Shown here: positions 53,699 to 62,160 of the stretch, in pieces | How positions within the stretch are numbered: the first letter of the stretch is position 1 | How the letters are laid out: each line of letters opens with the position of its first letter | Source of the DNA: Gluconacetobacter dulcium | Lineage (GTDB): Bacteria > Pseudomonadota > Alphaproteobacteria > Acetobacterales > Acetobacteraceae | Assembly (NCBI RefSeq): GCF_014174165.1 | Contig: NZ_JABEQN010000004.1 | Location: forward strand, 62,001 to 126,000 | Reading direction: 5' to 3' | Length of the DNA stretch: 64,000 nucleotides | Notes under the pieces: model-generated | Seen by the model: only the letters and a program-made list of their open reading frames with translations | What the model was told of the DNA's origin: nothing | The model's database searches: none | Program-made: the position numbers and the translations under genes

Positions 53699-54802
53699 AT
53701 GAAGATCGGTAATGTCCCTTATCGCAGCGTATGGGTGGACCAGGACGATGGCTGGTCGGTCCATATCTTCGACCAGACCCGTCTGCCGTGGGCGCTGGAT
53801 GTTCTGCGCCTGACCGAGCGGGACCAGGTGGCGCAGGCGATCCGCACCATGCAGGTGCGCGGTGCGCCGCTGATCGGCGCGGTGGCGGCCTATGGGCTGG
53901 CGCTGGCCTTGCGCGTCGATGCGTCCGATGCGGCCATGGAGCACGATGCGGCCCTGCTGGCGGAGACGCGCCCGACGGCGATCAATCTGCGCTGGGCGAT
54001 CGACCGCATGCTGGCGCGCCTGCGCCCGCTGCCGGCCGAGGCGCGCGTTGCCGCCGCCTATGACGAGGCCGGGCGGATCTGCGACGAGGATGTGGCGCAG
54101 AACGAGGCGATCGGCCGCCATGGCCTGAGCCTGATTCAGGACATCGCGACGCGGCGGGGCGCGGGGGCGACGGTCAATATCCTCACCCACTGCAATGCCG
54201 GGTGGATCGCCACCGTGGACTGGGGCACCGCGCTGGCGCCGATCTACATGGCGCATGACAGCGGGCTGAAGGTGCATGTGTGGGTGGACGAAACCCGGCC
54301 GCGCAACCAGGGCGCCGCGCTGACGGCGTGGGAGCTGGGCAGCCATGGCGTGCCGCATACCGTGGTGGTGGACAATGCCGGCGGGCATCTGATGCAGCAT
54401 GGCGCGGTGGATCTGGTGATCGTGGGCACCGACCGCGTGACGCGGGGCGGCGATGTGGCGAACAAGATCGGCACCTATCTGAAGGCGCTGGCGGCGCATG
54501 ACAACGGCGTGCCGTTCTGGGTCGCGCTGCCTTCGACCACCATCGACTGGAGCGTGACGGACGGGCTGACCGAGATCCCGATCGAGGAGCGCGCGGGCGC
54601 CGAGGTGACGAGCGTGACCGGGCAGACCGCCGATGGCCGGATCGAGACCGTGCAGGTGACGCCGCCGGGCAGCGGGGCGGCCAATCCGGCCTTCGACGTG
54701 ACGCCGGCGCGGCTGGTGACGGGGTTGATAACCGAGCGCGGGCTGTGCGCGGCTTCGCAGGCGGGGCTGGCCGAACTGTTTCCGGACCACGCCCGCGCGT
54801 GA
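53699..54802 (+). CDS. mtnA: S-methyl-5-thioribose-1-phosphate isomerase
   Basis: 367 residues from ATG 53699 ([12 protein letters not shown], the usual start); an upstream open frame from 53597 is not conserved. Converts methylthioribose-1-phosphate to methylthioribulose-1-phosphate in methionine salvage. Motifs include [40 protein letters not shown] with the catalytic Cys, [20 protein letters not shown], and [19 protein letters not shown] with the catalytic Asp. No other mtn genes are close, so the rest of the pathway is elsewhere. Confidence 0.95.
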   Translation: MKIGNVPYRSVWVDQDDGWSVHIFDQTRLPWALDVLRLTERDQVAQAIRTMQVRGAPLIGAVAAYGLALALRVDASDAAMEHDAALLAETRPTAINLRWAIDRMLARLRPLPAEARVAAAYDEAGRICDEDVAQNEAIGRHGLSLIQDIATRRGAGATVNILTHCNAGWIATVDWGTALAPIYMAHDSGLKVHVWVDETRPRNQGAALTAWELGSHGVPHTVVVDNAGGHLMQHGAVDLVIVGTDRVTRGGDVANKIGTYLKALAAHDNGVPFWVALPSTTIDWSVTDGLTEIPIEERAGAEVTSVTGQTADGRIETVQVTPPGSGAANPAFDVTPARLVTGLITERGLCAASQAGLAELFPDHARA

Positions 54803-54880
54803 TCGTGGCGCGGAGGCTGGTGGGCGAAGGCAGACCTTGACAGGGGAGGCCCGGCCCGGCTTCCTCCGCCTTCGACCGAA

Positions 54881-54912
54881 CGGGGCGCGCCGCGCTCCGT
54901 CCCTTGTTTTTT
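54881..54912 (+). terminator. Possible intrinsic terminator of mtnA
   Basis: Stem CGGGGCG / CGCTCCG (5-nt loop) followed after a few bases by a run of T's (TTGTTTTTTGG), 78-110 nt after mtnA and 20 nt before aspS. Confidence 0.4.
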
Positions 54913-54931
54913 GGTGACACAGGACCGGACC

Positions 54932-56743
54932 ATGCATCCCTACCGTACCCATAGCTGCGCCGCGCTTCGGGCCAGCGACGCCGGGCAGACCGCCCGCCTC
55001 TCCGGCTGGGTGCACAGCAAGCGCGATCATGGCGGTCTGCTGTTCATCGACCTGCGCGATCATTTCGGCATGACCCAGATCGTGATTCCCGCCGGTTCGC
55101 CGGTGCTGGAGGCGGTGGAGCGCGTGCGCGTGGAAAGCGTGCTGACGGTGACGGGCGAGGTGGTGCTGCGCGACGACGCGACGCGCAACCCGAACCTGCC
55201 GACCGGTGATATCGAACTGCGCGCGCAGACGGTGGACGTGCAGTCGGCGGCCGAGGTTCTGCCGTTCCAGGTCGCGGGGCATGAGAACTATCCCGAAGAT
55301 CTGCGCCTGACCTATCGCTATATCGACCTGCGGCGCGACAAGGTGCACCGGAACATCCTGCTGCGCTCGCAGGTGATCGCCAGCCTGCGCCGCCGCATGA
55401 CCGATCAGGGCTTCATCGAGTTCCAGACCCCGATCCTGACGGCGTCTTCGCCCGAGGGGGCGCGCGACTTCCTGGTGCCGGCGCGCATGCATCCGGGCAA
55501 GTTCTATGCTCTGCCGCAGGCGCCGCAGCAGTTCAAGCAGCTTGCGATGGTCGCCGGGTTCGACCGGTATTTCCAGATCGCGCCGTGTTTCCGCGACGAG
55601 GCGGCGCGTGCCGACCGCTCGCCGGGCGAGTTCTATCAGCTCGATTTCGAGATGGCCTTCGCCACCCAGGAAGACGTGTTCGCGACCCTGGAGCCGGTGA
55701 TGGAGGGCGTGTTCCGCGAGTTCGGCGGTGGGCGCACGGTCAGCGCCGCGCCGTTCGAGCGCATTCCCTATGCCACGGCGATGAAGCTGTACGGCAGCGA
55801 CAAGCCGGACCTGCGCAACCCGCTGCTGATCAGCGACGTGACCGAATCGTTCGCCGATTCGGGCTTCGGGCTGTTTGCCCGCATCGTCGCCGCCGGTGGC
55901 GAAGTGCGCGCGATTCCCGCACCGGGGGCGGGCGAGCGTCCGCGCGCCTTCTATGACAAGCTGAACAACTGGGCGCGCGAGGTCGGGGCCGGCGGGTTGG
56001 GCTACATCATCTTCGACGCCGAAGGCGGCAAAGGCCCGATCGCCAAGAACCTGGAGCCCGAGCGGGTGGAGGCGATCCGCGAGGCGACCGGGCTGAAGGC
56101 GGGCGATGCCGTGTTCTTCGCGGCGGGCAAGGGCGACGAGGTGGTGAAATTCTCCGGCCAGGTCCGCACGCGCATTGCGACCGAACTGGACCTGATCGAG
56201 GCGAATGCCTTCCGCTTCTGCTGGATCACCGACTTCCCGATGTATGAGCGCAACGAGGAAACGGGGCTGATCGATTTTTCGCACAACCCGTTCTCGATGC
56301 CGCAGGGCGGGCTGGAGGCGCTGAACAGCCAGGACCCGCTGACGATCACGGCCTATCAGTACGACATCGTGTGCAACGGCATCGAGCTGTCGTCGGGCGC
56401 GATCCGCAACCATCGTCCGGATGTGATGATCCGCGCGTTCGAACTGGCGGGTTATCCGGCCAGCGAGGTCGAGGCACGTTTCGGCGGCATGCTGAATGCC
56501 TTCCGCTACGGCGCGCCGCCGCATGGCGGTTCGGCGCCGGGTGTGGACCGTATGGTCATGCTGCTGGCCGACGAGCCGAACATCCGCGAGGTGATCCTGT
56601 TCCCGCTGAACCAGCAGGGCGAGGACCTGATGATGGGTGCCCCGGCGCCGGTTCCGCCGGAGCGGCTGAAGGAACTGTCGCTGGCACTCGACCTGCCGCG
56701 CCCCAAGCCGTCGGCGGGGAAAGACACCAAGCCGGCGGAATAG
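54932..56743 (+). CDS. aspS: Aspartyl-tRNA synthetase (non-discriminating type likely)
   Basis: 603 residues from ATG 54932 ([16 protein letters not shown]). Class II bacterial-type AspRS with OB-fold anticodon domain, [38 protein letters not shown] (motif 2 region), GAD insertion and motif 3 [17 protein letters not shown]. His33 in [12 protein letters not shown] is the residue linked in other bacteria to a non-discriminating enzyme that also charges tRNA-Asn, so Asn-tRNA would be made by transamidation. An upstream open frame to 54911 is less likely. Confidence 0.95.
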   Translation: MHPYRTHSCAALRASDAGQTARLSGWVHSKRDHGGLLFIDLRDHFGMTQIVIPAGSPVLEAVERVRVESVLTVTGEVVLRDDATRNPNLPTGDIELRAQTVDVQSAAEVLPFQVAGHENYPEDLRLTYRYIDLRRDKVHRNILLRSQVIASLRRRMTDQGFIEFQTPILTASSPEGARDFLVPARMHPGKFYALPQAPQQFKQLAMVAGFDRYFQIAPCFRDEAARADRSPGEFYQLDFEMAFATQEDVFATLEPVMEGVFREFGGGRTVSAAPFERIPYATAMKLYGSDKPDLRNPLLISDVTESFADSGFGLFARIVAAGGEVRAIPAPGAGERPRAFYDKLNNWAREVGAGGLGYIIFDAEGGKGPIAKNLEPERVEAIREATGLKAGDAVFFAAGKGDEVVKFSGQVRTRIATELDLIEANAFRFCWITDFPMYERNEETGLIDFSHNPFSMPQGGLEALNSQDPLTITAYQYDIVCNGIELSSGAIRNHRPDVMIRAFELAGYPASEVEARFGGMLNAFRYGAPPHGGSAPGVDRMVMLLADEPNIREVILFPLNQQGEDLMMGAPAPVPPERLKELSLALDLPRPKPSAGKDTKPAE

Positions 56744-56810
56744 GCCGGATATGACATGTGACCGGCGGAGCATCATTGCGCGGAATGGCGCGATGGGCTC
56801 TGCTGTGACC

Positions 56811-57647
56811 ATGACATCGAAGACTCCATGCGCCGCCACGGTGCGGCCGGCCAGGGGATTGTTGGCCGCCGTTCTGATGACCCTTGGGTGGAGCGCGGGA
56901 CGCCCTGCCCAGGCGGAAACGCCGATCGCGCTGGCGCCGCATCGTGCGGTCTATGACCTGACGCTGGTCGCCGTGACCGGCGGCGATACGATTGCCGCCA
57001 GCGGCACCATGACCTACGTGGTCGGCAATGCCTGTTTGGCCTGGTCAACCCAGCAGCAATTGCGCCTGCAAACGGTGTCGCGCTCGGGTGGCGTGACCGA
57101 GATGGTGTCGGATTATGCGACGCTGGAGGCCAAGGACGGCCATAGTCTGGTGTTCCGTACCGTGCAGACCGCGAATGGCCACGAGGCCAGCCGCGTGATG
57201 GGCGAGGCGACGATGACGCCGACCGGCGGCGAGATCCGCTATACCCAGCCCAGCGCGCATACCGTCCATCTGGCGGCCGGCGTGATGTTTCCGATGGCCC
57301 ATACCAGGGCGATCATCCGCGCCGGGGAGCAGGGACAGACTTCGCTGGCGCCGGCGCTGTTCGATGGAACCGGCGAGGACGGGGCGCAGGATACCTATGT
57401 CATGATCCTGGGGTGGAACCCTCCGCCCTCGCCCAGCCAGTATCCCGCACTGGCGCGCCTGCCCTCGGGGCGGGTGCATGTGGCGTTCTACACCGCGTCC
57501 TCTCATGACATGCGCCCCGATTACGAGATCGGGATGCGATATTTCGCCAATGGCGTCTCCGATGATCTGGATATGGATTTCGGCGATTTCCGCATGCACG
57601 GTACGCTGCATGAATTTACTCCAGCCCCGGAAGGTCACCGATGCTGA
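56811..57647 (+). CDS. eipB: EipB-family periplasmic envelope protein (DUF1849)
   Basis: 278 residues from ATG 56811 (in-frame ATGs at 56793 and 56751 are possible). Signal peptide GLLAAVLMTLGWSAGRPAQA. Mature start LAPHRAVYDLTLVAV, then SGTMTYVVGNACLAWSTQQQ, and ANGVSDDLDMDFGDFRMHG near the C-terminus: the DUF1849/EipB beta-spiral. Cys75 and the very last residue Cys278 fit the EipB disulfide. EipB supports envelope integrity in Brucella. The APC permease starts inside its last codons. Confidence 0.85.
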   Translation: MTSKTPCAATVRPARGLLAAVLMTLGWSAGRPAQAETPIALAPHRAVYDLTLVAVTGGDTIAASGTMTYVVGNACLAWSTQQQLRLQTVSRSGGVTEMVSDYATLEAKDGHSLVFRTVQTANGHEASRVMGEATMTPTGGEIRYTQPSAHTVHLAAGVMFPMAHTRAIIRAGEQGQTSLAPALFDGTGEDGAQDTYVMILGWNPPPSPSQYPALARLPSGRVHVAFYTASSHDMRPDYEIGMRYFANGVSDDLDMDFGDFRMHGTLHEFTPAPEGHRC

Positions 57648-59044
57648 ACCCCGCGCCGATTGAAGACAGCCCGCAGGATGCCGCCCCTGCCAACGGGAGC
57701 GGCTTGGCCCATTCGTTGCGCACCCGCCACGTTTCGATGATCGCGATCGGCGGGATGGTCGGGGCCGGGCTGTTCGTGAACACCTCGGTCATGATCGAGG
57801 GGGCGGGGCCGCTGGTGCTGCTGTCTTACCTGATGGCCGGGCTGATCGTCTTTATGGTCATGCGCATGCTGGGCGAGATGGCGATCGACTGCCCCGAGGC
57901 GGGGTCGTTCGTCGGGCATGTGCGGCGGGGGCTGGGGCATCGGGCCGCCTTCGTCACCGGCTGGTCGTACTGGCTGTTCTGGGTGGTGGTGGCCTCGGTG
58001 GAGGCCAAGGCGGCGGCGCTGATCGTGGCGCCGATGCTGGGCGTGGCCCAGTTGACGGTGGCGCTGGGGCTGATCGCGCTGATGACGGCCGTCAACATGG
58101 GGTCCGTGCGGGGGTATGGCGAGTTCGAATTCTGGTTCTCGCTGATGAAGATTACCGCGATCGGGGTGTTCACGCTCATTGCCGGGCTGGCGCTGTTCGG
58201 GGTGATCGGGTCTTCGCTGCATGGTGGGGTGGCGCATCTGTGGGACCAGGGCGGGTTCATGCCCCATGGGTTCGCGGCCTCGCTGTCGCTGCTGCCGGCG
58301 ATCCTGTTCACCTTCGCGGGGGCCGAGATCGCGACCGTGGCGGCGGCGGAAACGGATAATCCCGGCTATAATATCGTCCAGGCGATCCGGACCGTCGTGG
58401 TGCGCGTGATGCTGTTCTACATGGGGTCGCTGGCCGTGATCCTGTGCCTGATTCCCTGGAACCAGATCCGGGCCGGGCACTCGCCGTTCCTTGATGTGCT
58501 GCATCGGATCGGCATTCCCGGCGCCGAGACCGCGATGACGGTGGTGGTGCTGGTGGCCATCGCGTCGTGCCTCAATTCCACCTTGTATGTCACGTCGCGC
58601 ATTCTGTTCGAGATGGCGGCGCATGGCGATGCGCCGGCGGCGCTGGTGCGGACCGGGGCCAGCGGGGCGCCGCGCCGGGCGATTGCCATCGGCAGTCTGG
58701 TGGCCTGTGTGCTGACCGTGATTGCCGCGACCTTTCCGGGCGAGGTTTTCGGCTTTCTGCTCAATGCTTCCGGGGCGATCATCCTGTTCGACTATCTGAT
58801 GGTGGTCTTCGCCCAGATCGCCCTGCGCCGGAAGATGTATGGCGAGGGGCGGCAGCCGGCCTTTCCGATGCTGCTGTTTCCCTACCTCTCATGGCTGACG
58901 GTCGGTGCCATCCTGCTGGTGATGGTGACGATGATCCTGACGCCGGATACGCGGGTGCAGATCGAACTGGGCAGCCTGACGCTGATTCTGATCGTGGCGC
59001 TGGGGGCGGTGACGCCACGTCGGCGCGGCCGCGCGCCGACGTGA
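57641..59044 (+). CDS. APC-family amino acid permease
   Basis: 467 residues, 12 membrane helices. Opening RHVSMIAIGGMVGAGLFVN is the APC sodium/proton amino-acid signature; also VRRGLGHRAAFVTGWSYW, TFAGAEIATVAAAETDNP, VRVMLFYMGSLAVILCLIPW, and LNSTLYVTSRILFEMAAHG. It resembles GabP/CycA/AnsP-type permeases for GABA, glycine or asparagine; the exact substrate cannot be told. The ATG overlaps the eipB end by 7 nt, so they are likely co-transcribed. Confidence 0.88.
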   Translation: MLNPAPIEDSPQDAAPANGSGLAHSLRTRHVSMIAIGGMVGAGLFVNTSVMIEGAGPLVLLSYLMAGLIVFMVMRMLGEMAIDCPEAGSFVGHVRRGLGHRAAFVTGWSYWLFWVVVASVEAKAAALIVAPMLGVAQLTVALGLIALMTAVNMGSVRGYGEFEFWFSLMKITAIGVFTLIAGLALFGVIGSSLHGGVAHLWDQGGFMPHGFAASLSLLPAILFTFAGAEIATVAAAETDNPGYNIVQAIRTVVVRVMLFYMGSLAVILCLIPWNQIRAGHSPFLDVLHRIGIPGAETAMTVVVLVAIASCLNSTLYVTSRILFEMAAHGDAPAALVRTGASGAPRRAIAIGSLVACVLTVIAATFPGEVFGFLLNASGAIILFDYLMVVFAQIALRRKMYGEGRQPAFPMLLFPYLSWLTVGAILLVMVTMILTPDTRVQIELGSLTLILIVALGAVTPRRRGRAPT

Positions 59045-59156
59045 CGGCGCGCGGTTTCACACGGTTATTTTTTCGCCATTTCAACGCCATGATGATCGGA
59101 CCATAGTGCCGTTGACGGGAGACCACGATCCCGTACGCGGACAGGAGTTGGTTTGC

Positions 59157-59498
59157 ATGAACAGGCAGATTGTCAGGGGTGCCCTGCTGGCGCTGGGTGT
59201 GATCGCCGGGGGAACCATGGCGGTGGGCGACGCGGCCCCGGCGCAGGCGCAAGCCTATCGCTACGGGCCGGTGACGCCGGGCTGGGCGCCGCCCCCGATG
59301 CCGCCGCCGCGTGCCGAAATGGTGCCGCGCCCGCGCCCCGGCTGGGTTTGGGTCGGCGGCGGTTGGGACTGGGTCAATGGCGGATATGTCTGGGTACCGG
59401 GGCGTTATGTGCGCCGTGGCCGGTATGCCGGCTGGGGACCGGGGCGCTGGATGCAGCGTGGCCCGCGCTGGGTCTGGGTACGGCCCGGCTGGCGCTGA
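59157..59498 (+). CDS. WXXGXW-repeat exported protein
   Basis: 113 residues from ATG 59157. Signal peptide ALLALGVIAGGTMAVGDAAPAQAQA. The mature part is Pro-rich at first (PPPMPPPRAEMVPRPRPG), then repeats WVWVGGGWDWVNGGYVWVPG and RYVRRGRYAGWGPGRWM, the YXWV/WXXGXW pattern of small periplasmic or outer-membrane proteins. Function unknown. Follows the APC permease after 112 bp and faces xth. Confidence 0.75.
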   Translation: MNRQIVRGALLALGVIAGGTMAVGDAAPAQAQAYRYGPVTPGWAPPPMPPPRAEMVPRPRPGWVWVGGGWDWVNGGYVWVPGRYVRRGRYAGWGPGRWMQRGPRWVWVRPGWR

Positions 59499-59533
59499 CG
59501 GCCGGCTTGCGCTGACGGAACGATGTGAAAGTC

Positions 59534-59574
59534 CCCCCGTCAGCGCCGTGGGTCAGCGCCGTGGCTGACGGGGG
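59534..59574. terminator. Bidirectional hairpin between WXXGXW gene and xth
   Basis: 11-bp stem CCCCCGTCAGC / GCTGACGGGGG enclosing a 19-nt loop with two partial copies of GTCAGCGCCGTGG. No T-run. Convergent junction. Confidence 0.55.
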
Positions 59575-59579
59575 TGGCT

Positions 59580-60362
59580 TCAGGTCGGGGTGTCGTCCAG
59601 CGTGATGACCAGGGGAACGTGGTCGGAGGGCTGGTTGCGGCCGCGTTCGTCCCGGTCCGGGTGGGCGTCGCGCAGGCGCTCCGCCAGGCGGGGGGAGAGC
59701 AGGGCGTGATCGATGCGCAGGCCGCAATCGCGTGACCAGGCGCCGGCCTGATAGTCCCAGAACGTGTATTGGCGGCCGTGCGGGTGCAGGGCGCGCACGG
59801 CGTCGGTCAGGCCCAGCCAGATCAGGCGGCGGAAGGCGGCGCGGGTTTCCGGGCGCACCAGGGCGTCGGTTGGCGGCAGGGCGCCGGGCGCGCAATCCTC
59901 GTCGGTCGGGCAGACATTATAGTCGCCGGCCAGCACGAAATCCCGGCCGGCATCGAGCAGGGCGCGCGCGTGCAGGGCCAGGGCCTCCATGAAGGCCAGC
60001 TTGGCCTCGTATCCCGCGCTGCCGCCCGAATTGCCGTTGGGGAGATACAGGTTGCCGAAGATCAGGCCGTTTGCCTCGATTTCCACATAACGGGCCTGCG
60101 GGGCGTCGTCGTTCAGCGGGGGCAGGGCGCGGGTCGTGATGGTGAAGGGCACGCGCGAGAGGATGGCGACGCCGTTATAGCTCTTCTGCCCGACCACGAC
60201 CGGGTCGTAGCCGGCGGCGCGGAAGGCTTCGACGGGGAAGGCGGCGTCCTCGCACTTGATTTCCTGGAGGCCGAGCAGGTCGGGTTTCTCGCGCTCCAGC
60301 CAGTCCAGTACATGCGTCTGGCGCTGGCGGATGGAATTGACGTTCCAGCTTGCGATTTTCAT
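59580..60362 (-). CDS. xth: Exodeoxyribonuclease III
   Basis: 260-residue endonuclease/exonuclease/phosphatase-fold enzyme for AP sites and 3'-repair. KIASWNVNSIRQRQTHVLDWL start, LGLQEIKCEDAAFP with the metal-binding Glu, VLAGDYNVCPTDEDC, TFWDYQAGAWSRDCGLRIDH, and PSDHVPLVITL at the end are the standard motifs. Lies 18 nt downstream of the A-type carrier gene on the minus strand. Confidence 0.95.
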   Translation of the reverse strand: MKIASWNVNSIRQRQTHVLDWLEREKPDLLGLQEIKCEDAAFPVEAFRAAGYDPVVVGQKSYNGVAILSRVPFTITTRALPPLNDDAPQARYVEIEANGLIFGNLYLPNGNSGGSAGYEAKLAFMEALALHARALLDAGRDFVLAGDYNVCPTDEDCAPGALPPTDALVRPETRAAFRRLIWLGLTDAVRALHPHGRQYTFWDYQAGAWSRDCGLRIDHALLSPRLAERLRDAHPDRDERGRNQPSDHVPLVITLDDTPT

Positions 60363-60380
60363 CTTGGACGGGCGGCCTGC

Positions 60381-60767
60381 TCAGTCGATCGAGAAGCTGG
60401 TGCCGCACCCGCAGGACGAGGTGGCGTTGGGGTTGCGCACCGTGAAATGCGCGCCCATCAGCGAATCGTTGAAATGCAGTTCCGCGCCCGACAGCAGGTC
60501 CATGCTGGCGGGGTCGACCCGGACGCGGGCGTTGCCGACGGGCACCACGATGTCGTCGGGGCGGGCCTCGCCGTCCAGGGCGAAGCTGTACTGGAAGCCG
60601 TTGCAGCCGCCGGCCAGCACGCTGACCCGCAGCGCGGTGGAGGTGGCGTCGACGCCCGGCTGGGCGGCGATGATGTCCTGAAGCCGGGTCGCGGCCTCGG
60701 GCGAGACGCGGAAGGCCGTGTCGGGCGAGGGGGAAGTGGGAAGCGGCATGTCCATCGGGATCACCAT
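60381..60767 (-). CDS. A-type iron-sulfur carrier (ErpA/IscA family)
   Basis: 128 residues from ATG 60767; starts at 60803 or 60755 are also possible. A-type carrier fold: FRVSPEAATRLQDIIAAQPG, LRVSVLAGGCNGFQYSFALD, with the three conserved cysteines GGC-x-G and SSCGCGTSF. The Cys triad could hold and deliver a [2Fe-2S] or [4Fe-4S] cluster. N-terminal ~20 residues are Pro/Ser-rich and not conserved. Which A-type class (ErpA or IscA/SufA) it is cannot be settled from sequence alone. Confidence 0.88.
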   Translation of the reverse strand: MVIPMDMPLPTSPSPDTAFRVSPEAATRLQDIIAAQPGVDATSTALRVSVLAGGCNGFQYSFALDGEARPDDIVVPVGNARVRVDPASMDLLSGAELHFNDSLMGAHFTVRNPNATSSCGCGTSFSID

Positions 60768-60900
60768 CGTCGCGCGGCCCTTGGCGGCATGCTGAGCCAG
60801 CATGCTGGCCTTGCGGCGCCGGGCGGGTTATCGACAGGGGGCGGAGGTCCGGCTTGTCCGAGGCCGGGATTACGCCACCCATCCGGGATTGGGGTTATAT

Positions 60901-62082
60901 ATGAGCGTCGCACCCTATGCTGTCCAGACCGCCACCGCCCGGGGGCGTCTGCATGCCGAGGCGGAATCGCCCAGTCGTTCTCCATGGCAGCGCGACCGTG
61001 ACCGGGTGCTGCATTCGGCGGGCTTTCGGACGCTGCAATACAAGACGCAGGTCTTCGTCAACCATCAGGGCGATTTCTTCCGCACCCGGCTGACCCACTC
61101 GCTGGAAGTGGCGCAGATCGCGCGCTCCATCGCCCGCAGCCTGTCGGTGGACGAGGACCTGACCGAGACGCTGGCGCTGGCGCATGATCTGGGCCACACG
61201 CCGTTCGGCCATGCCGGTGAGGACGCGCTGGCCGCGGCCATGCGGGATTGGGGGGGCTTCGACCACAATACCCAGACCCTGCGCCAGGTGACCAAGCTGG
61301 AACGCCGGTATTTCGATTTCGACGGGCTGAACCTGACCTGGGAGACGCTGGAAGGGTTGATCAAGCATAACGGCCCGGTGGACCACCCGACCGGCTATGT
61401 CGCCCGGTATGCGGACGGGCTGGGGCTGGATCTGTCCAGCTATGCCTCGGTCGAGGCCCAGATTGCCGCCATGGCCGACGATATCGCCTATCACGCCCAC
61501 GACCTGGATGACGGGATGCGGGCCGGGCTGCTGGACCTGGCGGATCTGGCGGACCTGCCGGTGGTCGGCGCGGCGCTGGCGCTGGTGCGGGAGCGGGCGG
61601 GCGGGGTCGCCATGTCGGGCGACGTGGCCGAGGAGACGCATCTTCAGGACCGGATGCGGCATGAGACCATCCGCCGGGTGATCAATGCGCTGGCGGTGGA
61701 TTTGACGGAGCAGACACGGCGCAATCTGGCGGAGCTGGCCCCGCGATCGGCCGATGACGTGCGCGGGGCCGCGATGCCGGTGGTGGCCTACAGCCCGGAC
61801 ATGGCGCGCGATAACGGGGCGATCCGCACCTTTCTGTATGCGCGGATGTATCGGCACTGGCGGGTCAACCGGATGACGCGCAAGGCGCGGATCGCGGTCG
61901 AATCGATCTTCTCGATTCTGGCCGACGATATTTCGCTGTTGCCGGACGGCTGGCGGCAGGAGGCGCGGGCGACCGACGCGATGGGTGCGCGGCGGATCGT
62001 GGCCGATTATATAGCCGGGATGACGGATCGATTCGCGATGGAAGAACATCGACGGTTGACGGATCTGTCCGTGGCGGGCTGA
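60901..62082 (+). CDS. Deoxyguanosinetriphosphate triphosphohydrolase-like protein
   Basis: 393 residues from ATG 60901; the frame is open back to 60802. HD-domain dNTPase: RDRVLHSAGFRTLQYKTQV, TRLTHSLEVAQIARSIARSL, ETLALAHDLGHTPFGHAGE (metal HD), GLIKHNGPVDHPTG, and MADDIAYHAHDLDDGMRAG. The Dgt-like group controls dNTP pools. It is followed by argS, 78 bp later. Confidence 0.9.
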   Translation: MSVAPYAVQTATARGRLHAEAESPSRSPWQRDRDRVLHSAGFRTLQYKTQVFVNHQGDFFRTRLTHSLEVAQIARSIARSLSVDEDLTETLALAHDLGHTPFGHAGEDALAAAMRDWGGFDHNTQTLRQVTKLERRYFDFDGLNLTWETLEGLIKHNGPVDHPTGYVARYADGLGLDLSSYASVEAQIAAMADDIAYHAHDLDDGMRAGLLDLADLADLPVVGAALALVRERAGGVAMSGDVAEETHLQDRMRHETIRRVINALAVDLTEQTRRNLAELAPRSADDVRGAAMPVVAYSPDMARDNGAIRTFLYARMYRHWRVNRMTRKARIAVESIFSILADDISLLPDGWRQEARATDAMGARRIVADYIAGMTDRFAMEEHRRLTDLSVAG

Positions 62083-62160
62083 AACGCCCGACCAGTAACG
62101 TTCATACGCGCTGGGCGGGCGATCCGTCCGCGCCGGTGTTTCAGTGGGAAGCCGCATCGC

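Noticed and set aside
53543-56839. 1098-residue open frame on the minus strand
   Set aside because: It spans htpG's end, mtnA, aspS and eipB, all well-supported plus-strand genes. It has repetitive Arg/His/Pro composition, as usual for antisense frames in GC-rich DNA, and no recognisable domain.
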